Source: an uncultured Loktanella sp. (GTDB lineage Bacteria > Pseudomonadota > Alphaproteobacteria > Rhodobacterales > Rhodobacteraceae). Taken from it: a stretch of 64,000 bases of DNA. The notes under the pieces are model-generated. The model saw nothing but the letters and a program-made list of their open reading frames with translations. It did not search any database and had not been told where the DNA came from. A program made the position numbers and the translations under genes. Positions 1 through 8,910 of this stretch are shown here, piece after piece. Within the stretch, counting starts at the first letter, position 1, and the number at the start of each line of letters is the position of its first letter. The stretch lies in contig CAKZNT010000067.1 in NCBI GenBank assembly GCA_937132065.1, forward strand, positions 1-64,000, written 5' to 3'.

Positions 1-423
1 CAACTCTTCGTCGTCAACCTGGTCAACTTTGTTCATGTAAACAACCATGTACGGGATGCCAACCTGACGGCCAAGCAGGATGTGCTCGCGTGTCTGTGGC
101 ATTGGGCCGTCAGCCGCGTTCACAACCAGGATCGCGCCGTCCATTTGGGCAGCACCAGTGATCATGTTCTTGACGTAGTCAGCGTGACCCGGGCAGTCAA
201 CATGCGCGTAGTGACGTGTCTCTGTCTCGTACTCAACGTGCGCAGTCGAGATCGTGATGCCACGTGCCTTCTCTTCTGGCGCGCCGTCAATCTGGTCATA
301 CGCCTGGAAATCACCAAAGTACTTTGTGATCGCCGCTGTCAGTGTCGTCTTACCGTGGTCAACGTGGCCGATTGTGCCGATGTTAACGTGTGGTTTATTA
401 CGTTCAAACTTTGCCTTAGCCAT
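1..423 (-). CDS. tuf: Translation elongation factor Tu, N-terminal part (cut by window edge)
   Basis: EF-Tu delivers aminoacyl-tRNA to the ribosome as a GTP complex in the cytoplasm. The visible 141 codons begin [14 protein letters not shown] and contain the P-loop GHVDHGKT (about residues 19-26), the switch I stretch ARGITI, the DCPGHADY G3 motif and the start of the NKVD G4 motif. The reading frame is open to base 1, so the rest lies outside the window. It follows parC on the same strand after a 148-base gap. That gap holds a small GC-rich hairpin (450-464) but no tRNA gene that I can see. The identification is close to certain from the motif series. Confidence 0.97.
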   Translation of the reverse strand, partial: MAKAKFERNKPHVNIGTIGHVDHGKTTLTAAITKYFGDFQAYDQIDGAPEEKARGITISTAHVEYETETRHYAHVDCPGHADYVKNMITGAAQMDGAILVVNAADGPMPQTREHILLGRQVGIPYMVVYMNKVDQVDDEEL

Positions 424-571
424 TTTGCTAGCGCCCTTAATTCCGAGGGGCCACATGGGCCCGTTTCAACATCGCGGGCGATGTATTCTGGATTGGAGCA
501 AAAGGCAAGAGGCAAGCGAAATTGGTTAACGTTGCAAAGGGCATATTTATGCTCGAAAGAAACCAAGCGGC

Positions 572-2917
572 TTAGCTGAACTTGTTATTCTTGGGGAACC
601 CGTATGGGGGGCGCTTGCCAACACCGCCACGCGCGGCTTTCCACTCGGTCATGTCGGCCTCGGTGCGGGTCTTGCCACCGCCCATTTGCCACGACAATCC
701 GTCATCCCACTGGAACGTCGTCAGATCAGACAGACCGCCATCAATCTCGAGCGTGCCTTGCCGGCCCGCTGCCTTCTTATACTTTTGCAAGCGCACACCC
801 TTGCCGCGACCCATTTCAGGCAGATCGTCAGCAGAGAACACCAGCAGCTTGGAATTTTCGGACACAACCGCAACATGGTCACCGTTCTTGCGGATGCAAA
901 CGGTGGCGACACCGTCACCGACATTCAGAACCTGCTTGCCGGTGCGGGTCTGCGCAATGACATCATCTTCGGGCACGATAAATCCGTTGCCTGCATCCGA
1001 AGCCACAACCAGACGCATTCCGGGTTTGTGCACCAGCATCTCGACAATATCGGCCTCATTGGGCAAATCGACCATCAGGCGCAAAGGCTCGCCCATGCCG
1101 CGACCACCGGGCAAATTCGACGCGCCGACCGTGTAAAACCGCCCGTTCGTGCCGAAGACAAGCAAGCGGTCCGTCGTTTCGGCGTGGAAAATAAAGCGGG
1201 GGCCATCGCCGTCTTTAAACTTGAGCTCGCGGGTCAGATCAATGTGACCCGTCATCGCGCGGATCCAGCCCATTTGAGAACAAACAACCGTTATCGGCTC
1301 TTTGTCGATCATTGCTTCAAGCGGGACATCAACGATCTCGGCAGCCTCGGCAAAGTGGGTGCGCCGCGCGCCGCCAATGCTATCGCGACCAAACTGCTTG
1401 CGGGTCTCGCGAAGCTGCTCGGCAATCCTGGACCACTGCAAATCACCGCTTTCCAGCAAGTCCTCAAGCCCGGCGCGCTCAAGCATCAAGGCATCACGCT
1501 CTTTGATTAGCTCGATTTCTTCCAAGCGGCGCAAAGAGCGCAACCGCATGTTCAAAATCGCTTCGGCTTGCACCTCGGAGAGCGAAATCTCGGGGTCAGC
1601 GCCCTCGACAATCGGCGAGACATAATCGGCCTCTGTATAGGCGCGAGGGTGCGCGATGGACCAATCCTCGATCATCAACGCACGCTTGGGTTCACTATCA
1701 TAGCGGATAATGTCGATCACACGGTCAAGGTTCAGAAAGGCGACGATAAAGCCTTCAAGGACCTCCAGACGATGATCAATCTTTTCCAACCGATGCTTGG
1801 AGCGGCGGATCAACACATCACGGCGGTGATCAAGGAAGGCGCGCAACACCTCTTTGAGCGAACACACCTTTGGCGTCAGACCGTCGATCAGCACGTTCAT
1901 GTTGAGGCTAAAGCGAATTTCGAGATCGGAATTGCGAAACAGCATCCCCATCATCATCTCGGGGTCAACGGTCTTGGAGCGTGGCTCGAGGATCATGCGG
2001 ATATCTTCGGCAGACTCGTCGCGCACATCGGCCAGCAATGGCACTTTCTTCAGCTGGATGACCTCGGCAAGCTTCTCGATCAGCTTGGATTTTTGCACCT
2101 GATAGGGGATCTCTGTGACAACGACCTGCCACTGCCCACGACCAAGATCCTCGACCTCCCACTTGGCGCGCAGCCTGAATGCGCCACGGCCAGTGCGATA
2201 GGATTCGGCCATGCTCTCTTTTGGCTCGACGATCACGCCACCTGTCGGAAAATCAGGGCCCTGAATGTAGCCAAGCAATGTCTCGTCGCGCACATCAGGC
2301 GTCTTGATCATATGCAAACAGGCGTCAATCAACTCGTGCAGGTTATGGGGCGGAATGTTCGTGGCCATACCCACCGCAATCCCCGTAGAGCCATTGGCCA
2401 AAAGGTTCGGGAAAGAGGCGGGGAACACAACAGGTTCTTCCAGCGTGCCGTCATAATTGGGGCGATAATCGACTGCGTTTTCGGTCAACCCTTCCATCAA
2501 CGCCTCGGCGGCGGCGGTCATGCGGGCCTCTGTGTATCGGGCAGCCGCAGGGTTATCACCGTCGATATTGCCAAAGTTACCTTGGCCATGCACCAGCGGA
2601 TAGCGGACGTTAAAGTCTTGGGCCAAACGGGCCATCGCGTCATAAATCGCAGAGTCACCGTGCGGGTGGTAGTTCCCCATCACGTCGCCCGAAATCTTGG
2701 CGGATTTGCGAAAGCCACCGTTGCTGGCCAGTTTCAACTCGCGCATCGCGTAAAGGATTCGGCGGTGAACAGGTTTCAGACCATCACGGGCGTCAGGCAA
2801 GGCACGGTGCATAATCGTCGAGAGCGCATAGGTCAGATAGCGATCGCCAATGGCATCGCGCAACCGTTCGGTCGTATCCAAGGAGGGGCTATCAGGGTCT
2901 ACAATATCGTCGCTCAT
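572..2917 (-). CDS. parC: DNA topoisomerase IV subunit A
   Basis: ParC cuts and rejoins DNA to unlink daughter chromosomes, working with ParE, which is not in the window. The 781-residue product has the type IIA breakage-reunion domain: YLTYALSTIMHRALPDARDG from residue 27, the quinolone-region helix with Ser89 and Asp93, and the catalytic Tyr128 within AAARYTEARM. I see no gyrase-type QRRGGKG box in the C-terminal pinwheel, and the C-terminus ends in a short basic tail. This favours ParC over GyrA. Ser89 is the wild-type-like residue at the main quinolone-resistance site. A 13-base palindrome lies just upstream of the start. A divergent SH3 gene begins 150 bases away. Confidence 0.95.
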   Translation of the reverse strand: MSDDIVDPDSPSLDTTERLRDAIGDRYLTYALSTIMHRALPDARDGLKPVHRRILYAMRELKLASNGGFRKSAKISGDVMGNYHPHGDSAIYDAMARLAQDFNVRYPLVHGQGNFGNIDGDNPAAARYTEARMTAAAEALMEGLTENAVDYRPNYDGTLEEPVVFPASFPNLLANGSTGIAVGMATNIPPHNLHELIDACLHMIKTPDVRDETLLGYIQGPDFPTGGVIVEPKESMAESYRTGRGAFRLRAKWEVEDLGRGQWQVVVTEIPYQVQKSKLIEKLAEVIQLKKVPLLADVRDESAEDIRMILEPRSKTVDPEMMMGMLFRNSDLEIRFSLNMNVLIDGLTPKVCSLKEVLRAFLDHRRDVLIRRSKHRLEKIDHRLEVLEGFIVAFLNLDRVIDIIRYDSEPKRALMIEDWSIAHPRAYTEADYVSPIVEGADPEISLSEVQAEAILNMRLRSLRRLEEIELIKERDALMLERAGLEDLLESGDLQWSRIAEQLRETRKQFGRDSIGGARRTHFAEAAEIVDVPLEAMIDKEPITVVCSQMGWIRAMTGHIDLTRELKFKDGDGPRFIFHAETTDRLLVFGTNGRFYTVGASNLPGGRGMGEPLRLMVDLPNEADIVEMLVHKPGMRLVVASDAGNGFIVPEDDVIAQTRTGKQVLNVGDGVATVCIRKNGDHVAVVSENSKLLVFSADDLPEMGRGKGVRLQKYKKAAGRQGTLEIDGGLSDLTTFQWDDGLSWQMGGGKTRTEADMTEWKAARGGVGKRPPYGFPKNNKFS

Positions 2918-2931
2918 GCCGTGTGGTGTAT

Positions 2932-2944
2932 CTGTGCCGCACAG
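2932..2944. promoter_or_regulatory. Perfect 13-base palindrome upstream of parC
   Basis: CTGTGCCGCACAG is a 6+1+6 perfect inverted repeat starting 14 bases before the parC start codon, in the parC/SH3 divergent region. It could be an operator half-wrapped over the parC promoter or a small leader hairpin. No known regulator motif is recognised. Confidence 0.3.
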
Positions 2945-3067
2945 AACCGTAAAGAGTCCAAAACGGGGAACGGAGTGAAGTTTTTCCCTGCATACCTCAC
3001 GCGCATGTTATATAAACGTGATGTAACGATTGCACTTTTTAAAATGATCCGGGGGGATCTCACTGCC

Positions 3068-3526
3068 ATGAGTAAACTAATTGTTGGTACATTTTTGATG
3101 ATGGGCTTGGGCTTTTACGAATTGTCAGGCGGCGCCGACTTCGTTCCCGAAACCAGACCAACAGCGGACATCGCAGTGGCTCAAGCCGAAGTTGCCCCCG
3201 TTCCGTTTGACGCACCGCAAGTCAGCCGCGCCGCTGCAATCGAAATCCCAACAGAGGCCGAAGAAGCCGCAGTCGTGCAAGCCTCGCTCAACGTGACACC
3301 AGCCGTGGCCGATGTCGTGGAAGTGCCCCTTGATCTGCGCGCGGTATCTGGCAAGCGGGTGAACATGCGCGCGGGACCGGGCACAAACCATGGCGTGCTC
3401 GACACATTGGTGCGCGGCACACAAACCGAAGTGATCGAAGTCACCACGGACGGTTGGGCGCGGGTGCGTGTGACCCAAACCAATCAAATCGGTTGGATGG
3501 CTGAACGGTTGCTTTCGGAAATCTAA
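3068..3526 (+). CDS. SH3 (type 3) domain protein with N-terminal membrane anchor
   Basis: This 152-residue protein starts with a hydrophobic segment (about residues 3-19) that is a signal anchor or signal peptide. An Ala/Pro/Glu-rich linker of roughly 65 residues follows, then a bacterial SH3 domain at about 90-150 carrying the typical VNMRAGPGT motif and GWARVRV strand. Such domains usually bind peptidoglycan or peptides in the periplasm, so an envelope role is inferred. The start was chosen because GGGGGGAT at 3051-3058 gives a good ribosome site. The reading frame stays open upstream for about 1.5 kb antisense to parC, but that is a GC-rich shadow. It is divergent from parC. Confidence 0.75.
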   Translation: MSKLIVGTFLMMGLGFYELSGGADFVPETRPTADIAVAQAEVAPVPFDAPQVSRAAAIEIPTEAEEAAVVQASLNVTPAVADVVEVPLDLRAVSGKRVNMRAGPGTNHGVLDTLVRGTQTEVIEVTTDGWARVRVTQTNQIGWMAERLLSEI

Positions 3527-3559
3527 GCACTTGTCAGCGGCCAACTGTCGCGCCAAACA

Positions 3560-4393
3560 ATGCCGATGACACAGAAATCCATCCTCATTACGGGGTCGTC
3601 CTCGGGTATCGGCCTTGATGCCGCTCACGGGTTTCGCGCCCTCGGGTGGCGGGTCTTTGCAAGCTGCCGCCAACAAGAGGACTGCGACCGCCTCATCAAA
3701 CTCGGCTTTGAAAGCCCGCGCATCGACTACGCCGCCTCGGACACGATCCAAAGCGGACTAAACGAGGTCTTGGCGGCCACGGGGGGCACATTGGATGTGC
3801 TTTACAACAACGGTGCGTTCGCCTGTCCAGGGGCCGTCGAAGACCTGCCGCGCGATGCCTTGCGCGCGATTTTCGAGGTCAATGTCTTTGGATATCAAGA
3901 GCTTACAAATCTAGCCATACCTGTCATGCGCAAACAGGGGCATGGGCGGATCATCAACTGCTCCTCTGTGCTTGGGCTTGTCGCGCTAAAATGGCGGGGG
4001 GCATATGTCGCGACCAAATTTGCGCTTGAGGGGCTGACGGATGTGCTGCGCATCGAGATGGCCGACACCGATATCCACGTCATTCTCGTTGAGCCGGGTC
4101 CGATAACCTCTGACATCCGCCAAAACGCGATCCCGCATTTCGAGCGCTGGATTGATTGGAAAAATTCGGCGCGCGCGGCTCAATATGTGGATCTGCGCGA
4201 GCGGCTTTACTCTGATAGCGGCCCCGATATCTTTGAACTTCCTGCACAGGCCGTCACAAATAGGCTTATTCACGCCGCCACCGCCAAACGGCCAAAGCCG
4301 CGCTACTATGTCACTAAGCCCGCGTATCTAATGGGATTTTTGCGGCGGGTGCTTTCGACGCGCTTTCTTGACGCAGTGATCGGGCGGGGCTAG
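3560..4393 (+). CDS. Short-chain dehydrogenase/reductase (SDR) family protein
   Basis: This classical SDR has 277 residues. The dinucleotide-binding motif TGSSSGIG lies at 11-18, the NNG motif at 83-85, and the catalytic set is Ser135/136, Tyr149 and Lys153 (YVATK). It should be an NAD(P)-dependent oxidoreductase in the cytoplasm; the substrate cannot be read from the sequence. The extended C-terminal part (after about 190) resembles retinol-dehydrogenase-like SDRs. Two ATGs (3560 and 3566) are possible starts and neither has a strong ribosome site. It leads a same-strand group with a twin-TM protein and a corrinoid adenosyltransferase. Confidence 0.85.
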   Translation: MPMTQKSILITGSSSGIGLDAAHGFRALGWRVFASCRQQEDCDRLIKLGFESPRIDYAASDTIQSGLNEVLAATGGTLDVLYNNGAFACPGAVEDLPRDALRAIFEVNVFGYQELTNLAIPVMRKQGHGRIINCSSVLGLVALKWRGAYVATKFALEGLTDVLRIEMADTDIHVILVEPGPITSDIRQNAIPHFERWIDWKNSARAAQYVDLRERLYSDSGPDIFELPAQAVTNRLIHAATAKRPKPRYYVTKPAYLMGFLRRVLSTRFLDAVIGRG

Positions 4394-4453
4394 CCCTTTC
4401 TTTCTGCGCGCGCTCTGCTACATCAAATGCAAATGAATAAGGACCGTTCTCTC

Positions 4454-4654
4454 ATGGCATCTGATCCGCTCTTCCTCCTCGTTGCGCTCGCCGTCTTTAT
4501 CGTGCTGGGCATCCTGATGTTTGGCATCGGCACATTCGGCAAAGGTGGCGATTTCAACAAGAAACACGCAAATAAGATCATGCGCTGGCGGATCGGGGCG
4601 CAGGCTGTTGCCATCGCGCTGATCCTTCTTTTCGTCTTTTTGCGCGGCAAATAG
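4454..4654 (+). CDS. Small twin-transmembrane protein (HIG1-like)
   Basis: This is a 66-residue inner-membrane protein with two hydrophobic helices (about residues 5-25 and 45-63), separated by a short polar loop rich in Lys and Asn. The layout matches bacterial twin-TM proteins of the hypoxia-induced protein (HIG1) group, which in mitochondria associate with respiratory complexes. A respiratory role here is only inference. The start at 4454 has AAGGAC nine bases upstream; an in-frame ATG at 4427 would add nine residues. It lies 12 bases before the corrinoid adenosyltransferase gene and is probably cotranscribed. Confidence 0.7.
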   Translation: MASDPLFLLVALAVFIVLGILMFGIGTFGKGGDFNKKHANKIMRWRIGAQAVAIALILLFVFLRGK

Positions 4655-4666
4655 GAGACTGATGTC

Positions 4667-5239
4667 ATGGTTGTTCTGAACAAGATTTACACAAAAACGG
4701 GCGATGCCGGTGAAACCGCTCTGGGCGATGGAAGCCGCGTCACAAAGCATGCACTGCGCGTGCACAGCTACGGCACAGTCGACGAGACAAACGCAACCGT
4801 TGGCATGGCGCGGCTTCATGCAAGCGGGGACATCGACGGGCAACTGGCGATGATTCAAAACGACCTTTTCGATCTGGGCGCTGATCTTTGCCGCCCCGAT
4901 ATGGCCAAAGACGCCGATGCTGAATACGCGCCACTGCGCATGTCCGACACGCAGGTCAGCCGCCTCGAGAGCGAAATCGACGCGATGACCAAATCCGTTG
5001 AGCCGCTGCGCAGCTTTATCCTGCCGGGCGGATCGGCTCTCGCCGCGCATCTGCATCTCTGCCGCACAGTGTCGCGGCGCGCCGAGCGGCTATCGGTTGA
5101 ATTGGCGACGACAGAAGACATCAACCCGGCGGCAGTAAAATACCTGAACCGCTTGTCTGACTGGTTCTTTCAGGCGTCACGCATTGCCAATGACAACGGC
5201 AAGAACGATGTGCTTTGGGTTCCGGGCGCGAACCGCTAG
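4667..5239 (+). CDS. pduO: Cob(I)alamin/corrinoid adenosyltransferase, PduO type
   Basis: This enzyme transfers the adenosyl group of ATP to reduced corrinoid, making the coenzyme B12 used by mutases and class II ribonucleotide reductase. The 190-residue protein shows the PduO/MMAB signature: YTKTGDAGETALGDG near the N-terminus for ATP binding, the YGTVDETNATVG segment, and the C-terminal RLSDWFFQASR helix. The expected three-helix-core length is kept. Its stop codon shares four bases (CTAG) with the stop of the opposite-strand GyrI-like gene. The ethylmalonyl-CoA pathway, suggested by mcd elsewhere in the window, depends on B12 mutases and so provides a user of the product. Confidence 0.9.
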   Translation: MVVLNKIYTKTGDAGETALGDGSRVTKHALRVHSYGTVDETNATVGMARLHASGDIDGQLAMIQNDLFDLGADLCRPDMAKDADAEYAPLRMSDTQVSRLESEIDAMTKSVEPLRSFILPGGSALAAHLHLCRTVSRRAERLSVELATTEDINPAAVKYLNRLSDWFFQASRIANDNGKNDVLWVPGANR

Positions 5240-5718
5240 TTCACCGACGCAACTGGCGACCAAATCTCAAAACCGCCTTCGCCCGTTTCGGGGTCATAGG
5301 CTGACCCGTAAAACTCGACCATCGGGCCGCTTGCCGGCTCGTGGTCAGAGGTGGCGATCCAGCGAGTGACGACTTCGATCACCTCACCGATCCTGCTTGT
5401 ATTTTCAGTCGATTTGAACACGGCAAACGAGGCGGCAGGAACAGAAACCTGCGCAAATCCTTCGGGAATCACACCGACAGCTTTCACCTCGTTCACACAG
5501 GCATAGCGCCACGTGCCATCTGCGGAAAACCCGTGCGAAATACCGTAAGAGCCGTGACCCACGGTATTTTCAACCGCCACGCCCGCATTATTAAAGCGAC
5601 GCCATTGGTCGGGAATCGTTGGAATATCAGCAAAGCGCATCGGAGCGTCCAGACCGACAAAGACACGCTTTGGTCTTTGCACAAACGTGGGCGCCGAAAT
5701 CTTGAGACCATCAATCAT
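5236..5718 (-). CDS. GyrI-like (AraC effector-binding) domain protein
   Basis: The 160-residue protein is a stand-alone GyrI-like small-molecule-binding domain. The typical elements are IPDQWRRF near residue 36 and the C-terminal block VEFYG...DPETGEGGFEIWSPV, with the conserved acidic residue in EFYG. There is no DNA-binding domain, so it may bind or sequester a ligand or inhibit a partner. It overlaps the upstream zinc-ribbon gene by four bases (ATGA), so the two are translated together. It is convergent with pduO. The function is unknown beyond the fold. Confidence 0.8.
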   Translation of the reverse strand: MIDGLKISAPTFVQRPKRVFVGLDAPMRFADIPTIPDQWRRFNNAGVAVENTVGHGSYGISHGFSADGTWRYACVNEVKAVGVIPEGFAQVSVPAASFAVFKSTENTSRIGEVIEVVTRWIATSDHEPASGPMVEFYGSAYDPETGEGGFEIWSPVASVN

Positions 5719-5978
5719 GTCTTGTCCTGACGCCAGCGCGACAAGCCAGGCACGTTACGGGTCATCAACCAACCGATCGGTCTTGGAAACCCTTTTTCTT
5801 TCAAGGCGTTAATTCCGATTTGCTGCATCTCGGCAGCGGTAATATCCGGCGCAAGAAACGCGCCATCGGCATAGCAATAAGAACAGAACTCGCCCGACTT
5901 TGACCCATCCGCTTGCGTGCCACCGCCCGCGGGATCTTGCTTGAGCGGCATACCGCAACTTTGACACATAGCAGCCAT
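5715..5978 (-). CDS. Putative zinc-ribbon protein
   Basis: This 87-residue cytoplasmic protein has two Cys-x2-Cys pairs: CQSC near the N-terminus and CSYC about 27 residues later, a four-cysteine zinc-ribbon arrangement of the 'putative zinc ribbon' family. After this comes a short helical tail ending in basic residues. The start at 5978 was chosen because GGAGGG lies four bases before it; an ATG at 5990 precedes that site. The stop overlaps the GyrI-like start by four bases. Tandem placement suggests the two proteins act together, but no function is known. Confidence 0.7.
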   Translation of the reverse strand: MAAMCQSCGMPLKQDPAGGGTQADGSKSGEFCSYCYADGAFLAPDITAAEMQQIGINALKEKGFPRPIGWLMTRNVPGLSRWRQDKT

Positions 5979-6178
5979 TTCACCCTCCATTTACGCAAAG
6001 TTTACCGCATTTTCCGGCCAGACCAAGCGACTTGTTTGCGCAATCATTTGCCCAATCGGTCGCAACGTGGCGTCCCTGACCCACCCCGCGTCGATTTTAC
6101 ACTGTTTTCCCGTGGCGTGGCGCGCTAACAATTTGCGAGAGTAAATACGATTGAAGAAACTAACAGGAGAAAACCGCG

Positions 6179-6937
6179 ATGAAGGTCCTCGTACCCGTCA
6201 AACGCGTGATCGACTATAACGTGAAGGTTCGTGTAAAAGCGGACGGAAGCGGTGTTGATCTTGCAAACGTAAAAATGTCGATGAACCCATTCGACGAGAT
6301 TGCCGTAGAAGAGGCAATCCGCCTGCGCGAAGCTGGCAAAGTTGAAGAAGTAGTTGCGGTTTCTATCGGCGTGAAGCAAGCGCAAGAAACGCTGCGCACC
6401 GCACTCGCGATGGGCGCAGATCGCGCGATCCTCGTGGTTGCAACCGATGATGTGCACACCGACATCGAGCCATTGGCCGTTGCCAAAATTCTTGCCGCCG
6501 TTGTGAAAGAAGAGGCTCCCGGTCTGGTTCTTGCGGGCAAGCAGGCGATTGATAACGACATGAACGCTACGGGCCAGATGCTCTCTGCGCTCTTGGGTTG
6601 GTCGCAAGGCACGTTCGCATCCGAGCTGGATATTGATGGCGACCACGCCACTGTGACCCGCGAAGTTGATGGTGGCTTGCAGACAATCAAGGTCAAAATG
6701 CCAACGATTGTGACCGTCGATTTGCGCCTCAACGAGCCGCGCTATGCCTCGCTGCCAAACATCATGAAGGCCAAGAAAAAGCCTTTGGACGAGAAAACAC
6801 CTGCCGACTACGGCGTTGACGTGACGCCGCGCCTGACGGTTGTCAGCACCGCCGAACCAGAGTCGCGTAAGGCTGGTATCATCGTCGGTTCCGTTGATGA
6901 ACTGATCGAAAAACTCAAAGAAGCGGGGGCTGTGTAA
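6179..6937 (+). CDS. etfB: Electron transfer flavoprotein beta subunit
   Basis: EtfB with EtfA forms the soluble flavoprotein that takes electrons from acyl-CoA dehydrogenases and passes them to ETF:ubiquinone oxidoreductase (not in the window). The 252 residues begin [16 protein letters not shown] and contain the AMP-binding-type segments [10 protein letters not shown] and [17 protein letters not shown], and the conserved [22 protein letters not shown] segment recognised by partner dehydrogenases. AGGAG lies nine bases before the start. The stop overlaps the etfA start by one base (TAATG). The 200-base upstream region contains a GCGCTAACA half-site. Confidence 0.96.
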   Translation: MKVLVPVKRVIDYNVKVRVKADGSGVDLANVKMSMNPFDEIAVEEAIRLREAGKVEEVVAVSIGVKQAQETLRTALAMGADRAILVVATDDVHTDIEPLAVAKILAAVVKEEAPGLVLAGKQAIDNDMNATGQMLSALLGWSQGTFASELDIDGDHATVTREVDGGLQTIKVKMPTIVTVDLRLNEPRYASLPNIMKAKKKPLDEKTPADYGVDVTPRLTVVSTAEPESRKAGIIVGSVDELIEKLKEAGAV

Positions 6938-7863
6938 TGGCTGTTCTTCTCATTGGTGAAGTCACTGACGGCGCCTTGTCCGTTGACGCAACTGCAAAAG
7001 CAGTGGCCGCTGTCACATCCCTTGGTGATGTTACGGTTCTGTGCGCGGGTGCAAATGCATCCGAAGCGGCGGCAGAGGCTGCCAAAATTGATGGCGTTTC
7101 CGCTGTTGTTTGCGCAGAGGATGCGTCCCTTGGCCACCGTCTGGCCGAACCGACTGCCGCGCTTATCGTTTCGCTTGCGGAGGATTATTCCCACATCGCA
7201 GCGCCCGGAACTACAGACGCCAAGAACGTGATGCCACGTGTTGCAGCGCTTCTTGACGTAATGGTCATTTCCGAGGTGACGGCTGTTGTTGATGCCGACA
7301 CATTCGAACGTCCGATCTATGCGGGCAACGCGATCCAGACCGTCAAATCGGCGGACGCAACCAAGGTTATGACAATTCGTACCGCTGGCTTTGATGCTGC
7401 TGGTATGGGTGGGTCTGCATCCGTGTCCAATGTTGGTGCGGCTGCTGATCCCGCATTGTCCGAATGGGTTGCCGACAAGGTTGCTTCGTCTGACCGTCCA
7501 GAACTGACATCTGCGGGTGTTGTAGTCTCTGGTGGGCGCGGCGTTGGGTCCGAGGACGACTTCAAACTGATCGAAGCCTTGGCAGACAAGCTAAACGCGG
7601 CTGTCGGTGCATCGCGCGCGGCTGTTGATAGTGGCTACGCTCCTAACGATTGGCAGGTTGGCCAGACAGGCAAGGTCGTTGCGCCTGACCTCTATGTCGC
7701 CGTAGGTATCTCGGGCGCTATTCAGCACCTCGCAGGTATGAAAGATTCCAAGATCATCGTCGCCATCAACAAAGACGAAGAAGCACCAATCTTCCAAGTT
7801 GCCGACTTTGGCTTGGTTGCGGATTTGTTCGACGCGGTTCCCGAGCTGACAAGCAAGCTTTGA
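6937..7863 (+). CDS. etfA: Electron transfer flavoprotein alpha subunit
   Basis: EtfA carries the FAD of the ETF heterodimer. The 308-residue product has the C-terminal FAD-binding domain with [12 protein letters not shown] (about 196-207), the [22 protein letters not shown] region, the [12 protein letters not shown] phosphate-binding segment and the closing DFGLVADLF. It is translationally coupled to etfB through a TAATG junction. A near-ideal terminator follows 22 bases downstream. The nearby hbdA and the more distant mcd give this ETF clear fatty-acyl-CoA partners. Confidence 0.96.
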   Translation: MAVLLIGEVTDGALSVDATAKAVAAVTSLGDVTVLCAGANASEAAAEAAKIDGVSAVVCAEDASLGHRLAEPTAALIVSLAEDYSHIAAPGTTDAKNVMPRVAALLDVMVISEVTAVVDADTFERPIYAGNAIQTVKSADATKVMTIRTAGFDAAGMGGSASVSNVGAAADPALSEWVADKVASSDRPELTSAGVVVSGGRGVGSEDDFKLIEALADKLNAAVGASRAAVDSGYAPNDWQVGQTGKVVAPDLYVAVGISGAIQHLAGMKDSKIIVAINKDEEAPIFQVADFGLVADLFDAVPELTSKL

Positions 7864-7885
7864 TCGCAGTCGAAACGCAGAATTC

Positions 7886-7919
7886 GGCCCGCCCAGAGGT
7901 AATCTGGGCGGGCCTTTTT
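7886..7919 (+). terminator. Intrinsic terminator after etfBA
   Basis: A perfect 12-base-pair stem (7886-7897 with 7903-7914, GGCCCGCCCAGA/TCTGGGCGGGCC) with a five-base loop is followed by five T. It closes the etfBA unit and sits right against the stop codon of the opposite-strand DUF6473 gene. Confidence 0.93.
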
Positions 7920-7920
7920 G

Positions 7921-8757
7921 TTACAGAAACCTCTTGATCGCGGGGGCGAGCGTATTGCTCACCTCTGCATGACACGCAACTCCCAGCATTTCAGAGGCCG
8001 CTTTTGCCTGCATGGCCGAGAAATACATGCCGCGCGTGCCCTGCTTCAGCGCGATCTCGGACGGCTGCACCGCAATCACATCACGCACAAGCGGGCGAAG
8101 ATCGTCGATCATTGATCTGGTAATAAATAGCGGATCGGTTTGCAGCGGATGCGGTCCCTCGTTCCAATGGGCATCGCTCAACTCTTGGCGCGCAAACCAC
8201 AGTAACACCGCGTTCGGCCCGATCTGTCCCAGCATATTCTTCATGCGGGCCACCCATGCCTCGCGCAACTCCGACACCACAATGTCAAACCGCTCGGGCG
8301 AAAGCGCAAGCAACTTGCCGAGCATATGGCGCGTAAACGTAAAGTCAGCGAAATCAACATCGCTATAAATCGCCTGCAAGACGGTGGACGCGCGCAAAAA
8401 CCTGTCATTGCGACGCGGATGCACCGAATAAAAGCGGTTCGATAAAAAGTTCGCGCCCATAATCTGCACGACAGTCAGGTCAGCATCATTGCAAGCCGCC
8501 ATGATCGTCGGGTCGTTCACAAATGCATCCACCCCGCCGTTCACCGTCCCGAAATTCACGCAAGTGCGCCCCAACTCCTTTTCAACCATGGCCGGAAACG
8601 GGCGGTCAATGAACTTGCCAAAGGTCTCGGTCCCGCCGACGAACGCAAGATAGGGTTTATCCAGACGGCGGCGCGGCCCGCGAAACAAAATGCGAGACAT
8701 CCCGTATCTGCATGGCGCATATGTCAGCCCAGCACCCTCAATATTTTCATGTTTCAT
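7921..8757 (-). CDS. DUF6473 family protein
   Basis: The 278-residue product resembles DUF6473 proteins common in Rhodobacterales: the N-terminal block [20 protein letters not shown], followed by [17 protein letters not shown] and the segment [12 protein letters not shown]. The GGTETFGKF block looks like an SGNH-hydrolase or sulfotransferase-like nucleotide loop, but no catalytic set is certain. There is no signal peptide. The start at 8757 has GGTGG five bases upstream; a GTG three codons earlier is the alternative. Its stop abuts the T-run of the etfA terminator. The function is unknown. Confidence 0.75.
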   Translation of the reverse strand: MKHENIEGAGLTYAPCRYGMSRILFRGPRRRLDKPYLAFVGGTETFGKFIDRPFPAMVEKELGRTCVNFGTVNGGVDAFVNDPTIMAACNDADLTVVQIMGANFLSNRFYSVHPRRNDRFLRASTVLQAIYSDVDFADFTFTRHMLGKLLALSPERFDIVVSELREAWVARMKNMLGQIGPNAVLLWFARQELSDAHWNEGPHPLQTDPLFITRSMIDDLRPLVRDVIAVQPSEIALKQGTRGMYFSAMQAKAASEMLGVACHAEVSNTLAPAIKRFL

Positions 8758-8910
8758 AGTTTCCACCGACTCTCGTTACCTGCCCAGATTCGCCGAAACC
8801 CATTTCGATTTCGCTAATGGCAAAAATTGAAGATAGTTTTAACCATTGCTATGCCTTGCCCGCCCCCTCACTTGGGGCATATGGTGTGATGAACCAAGCA
8901 GGGGACCGTT

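Noticed and set aside
424-571. Possible tRNA gene between parC and tuf
   Set aside because: No cloverleaf arms or T-loop sequence were found; only a small hairpin at 450-464.
1568-3067. A 1.5-kb open frame on the plus strand antisense to parC, joined to the SH3 gene
   Set aside because: The part over parC has no protein family features and lies opposite clear parC coding sequence; the SH3 product begins at 3068 with a good ribosome site.
6119-6131. GCGCTAACA near etfB as a CceR-type operator
   Set aside because: Only one half-site is present; the other half does not match the palindrome seen at pckA.
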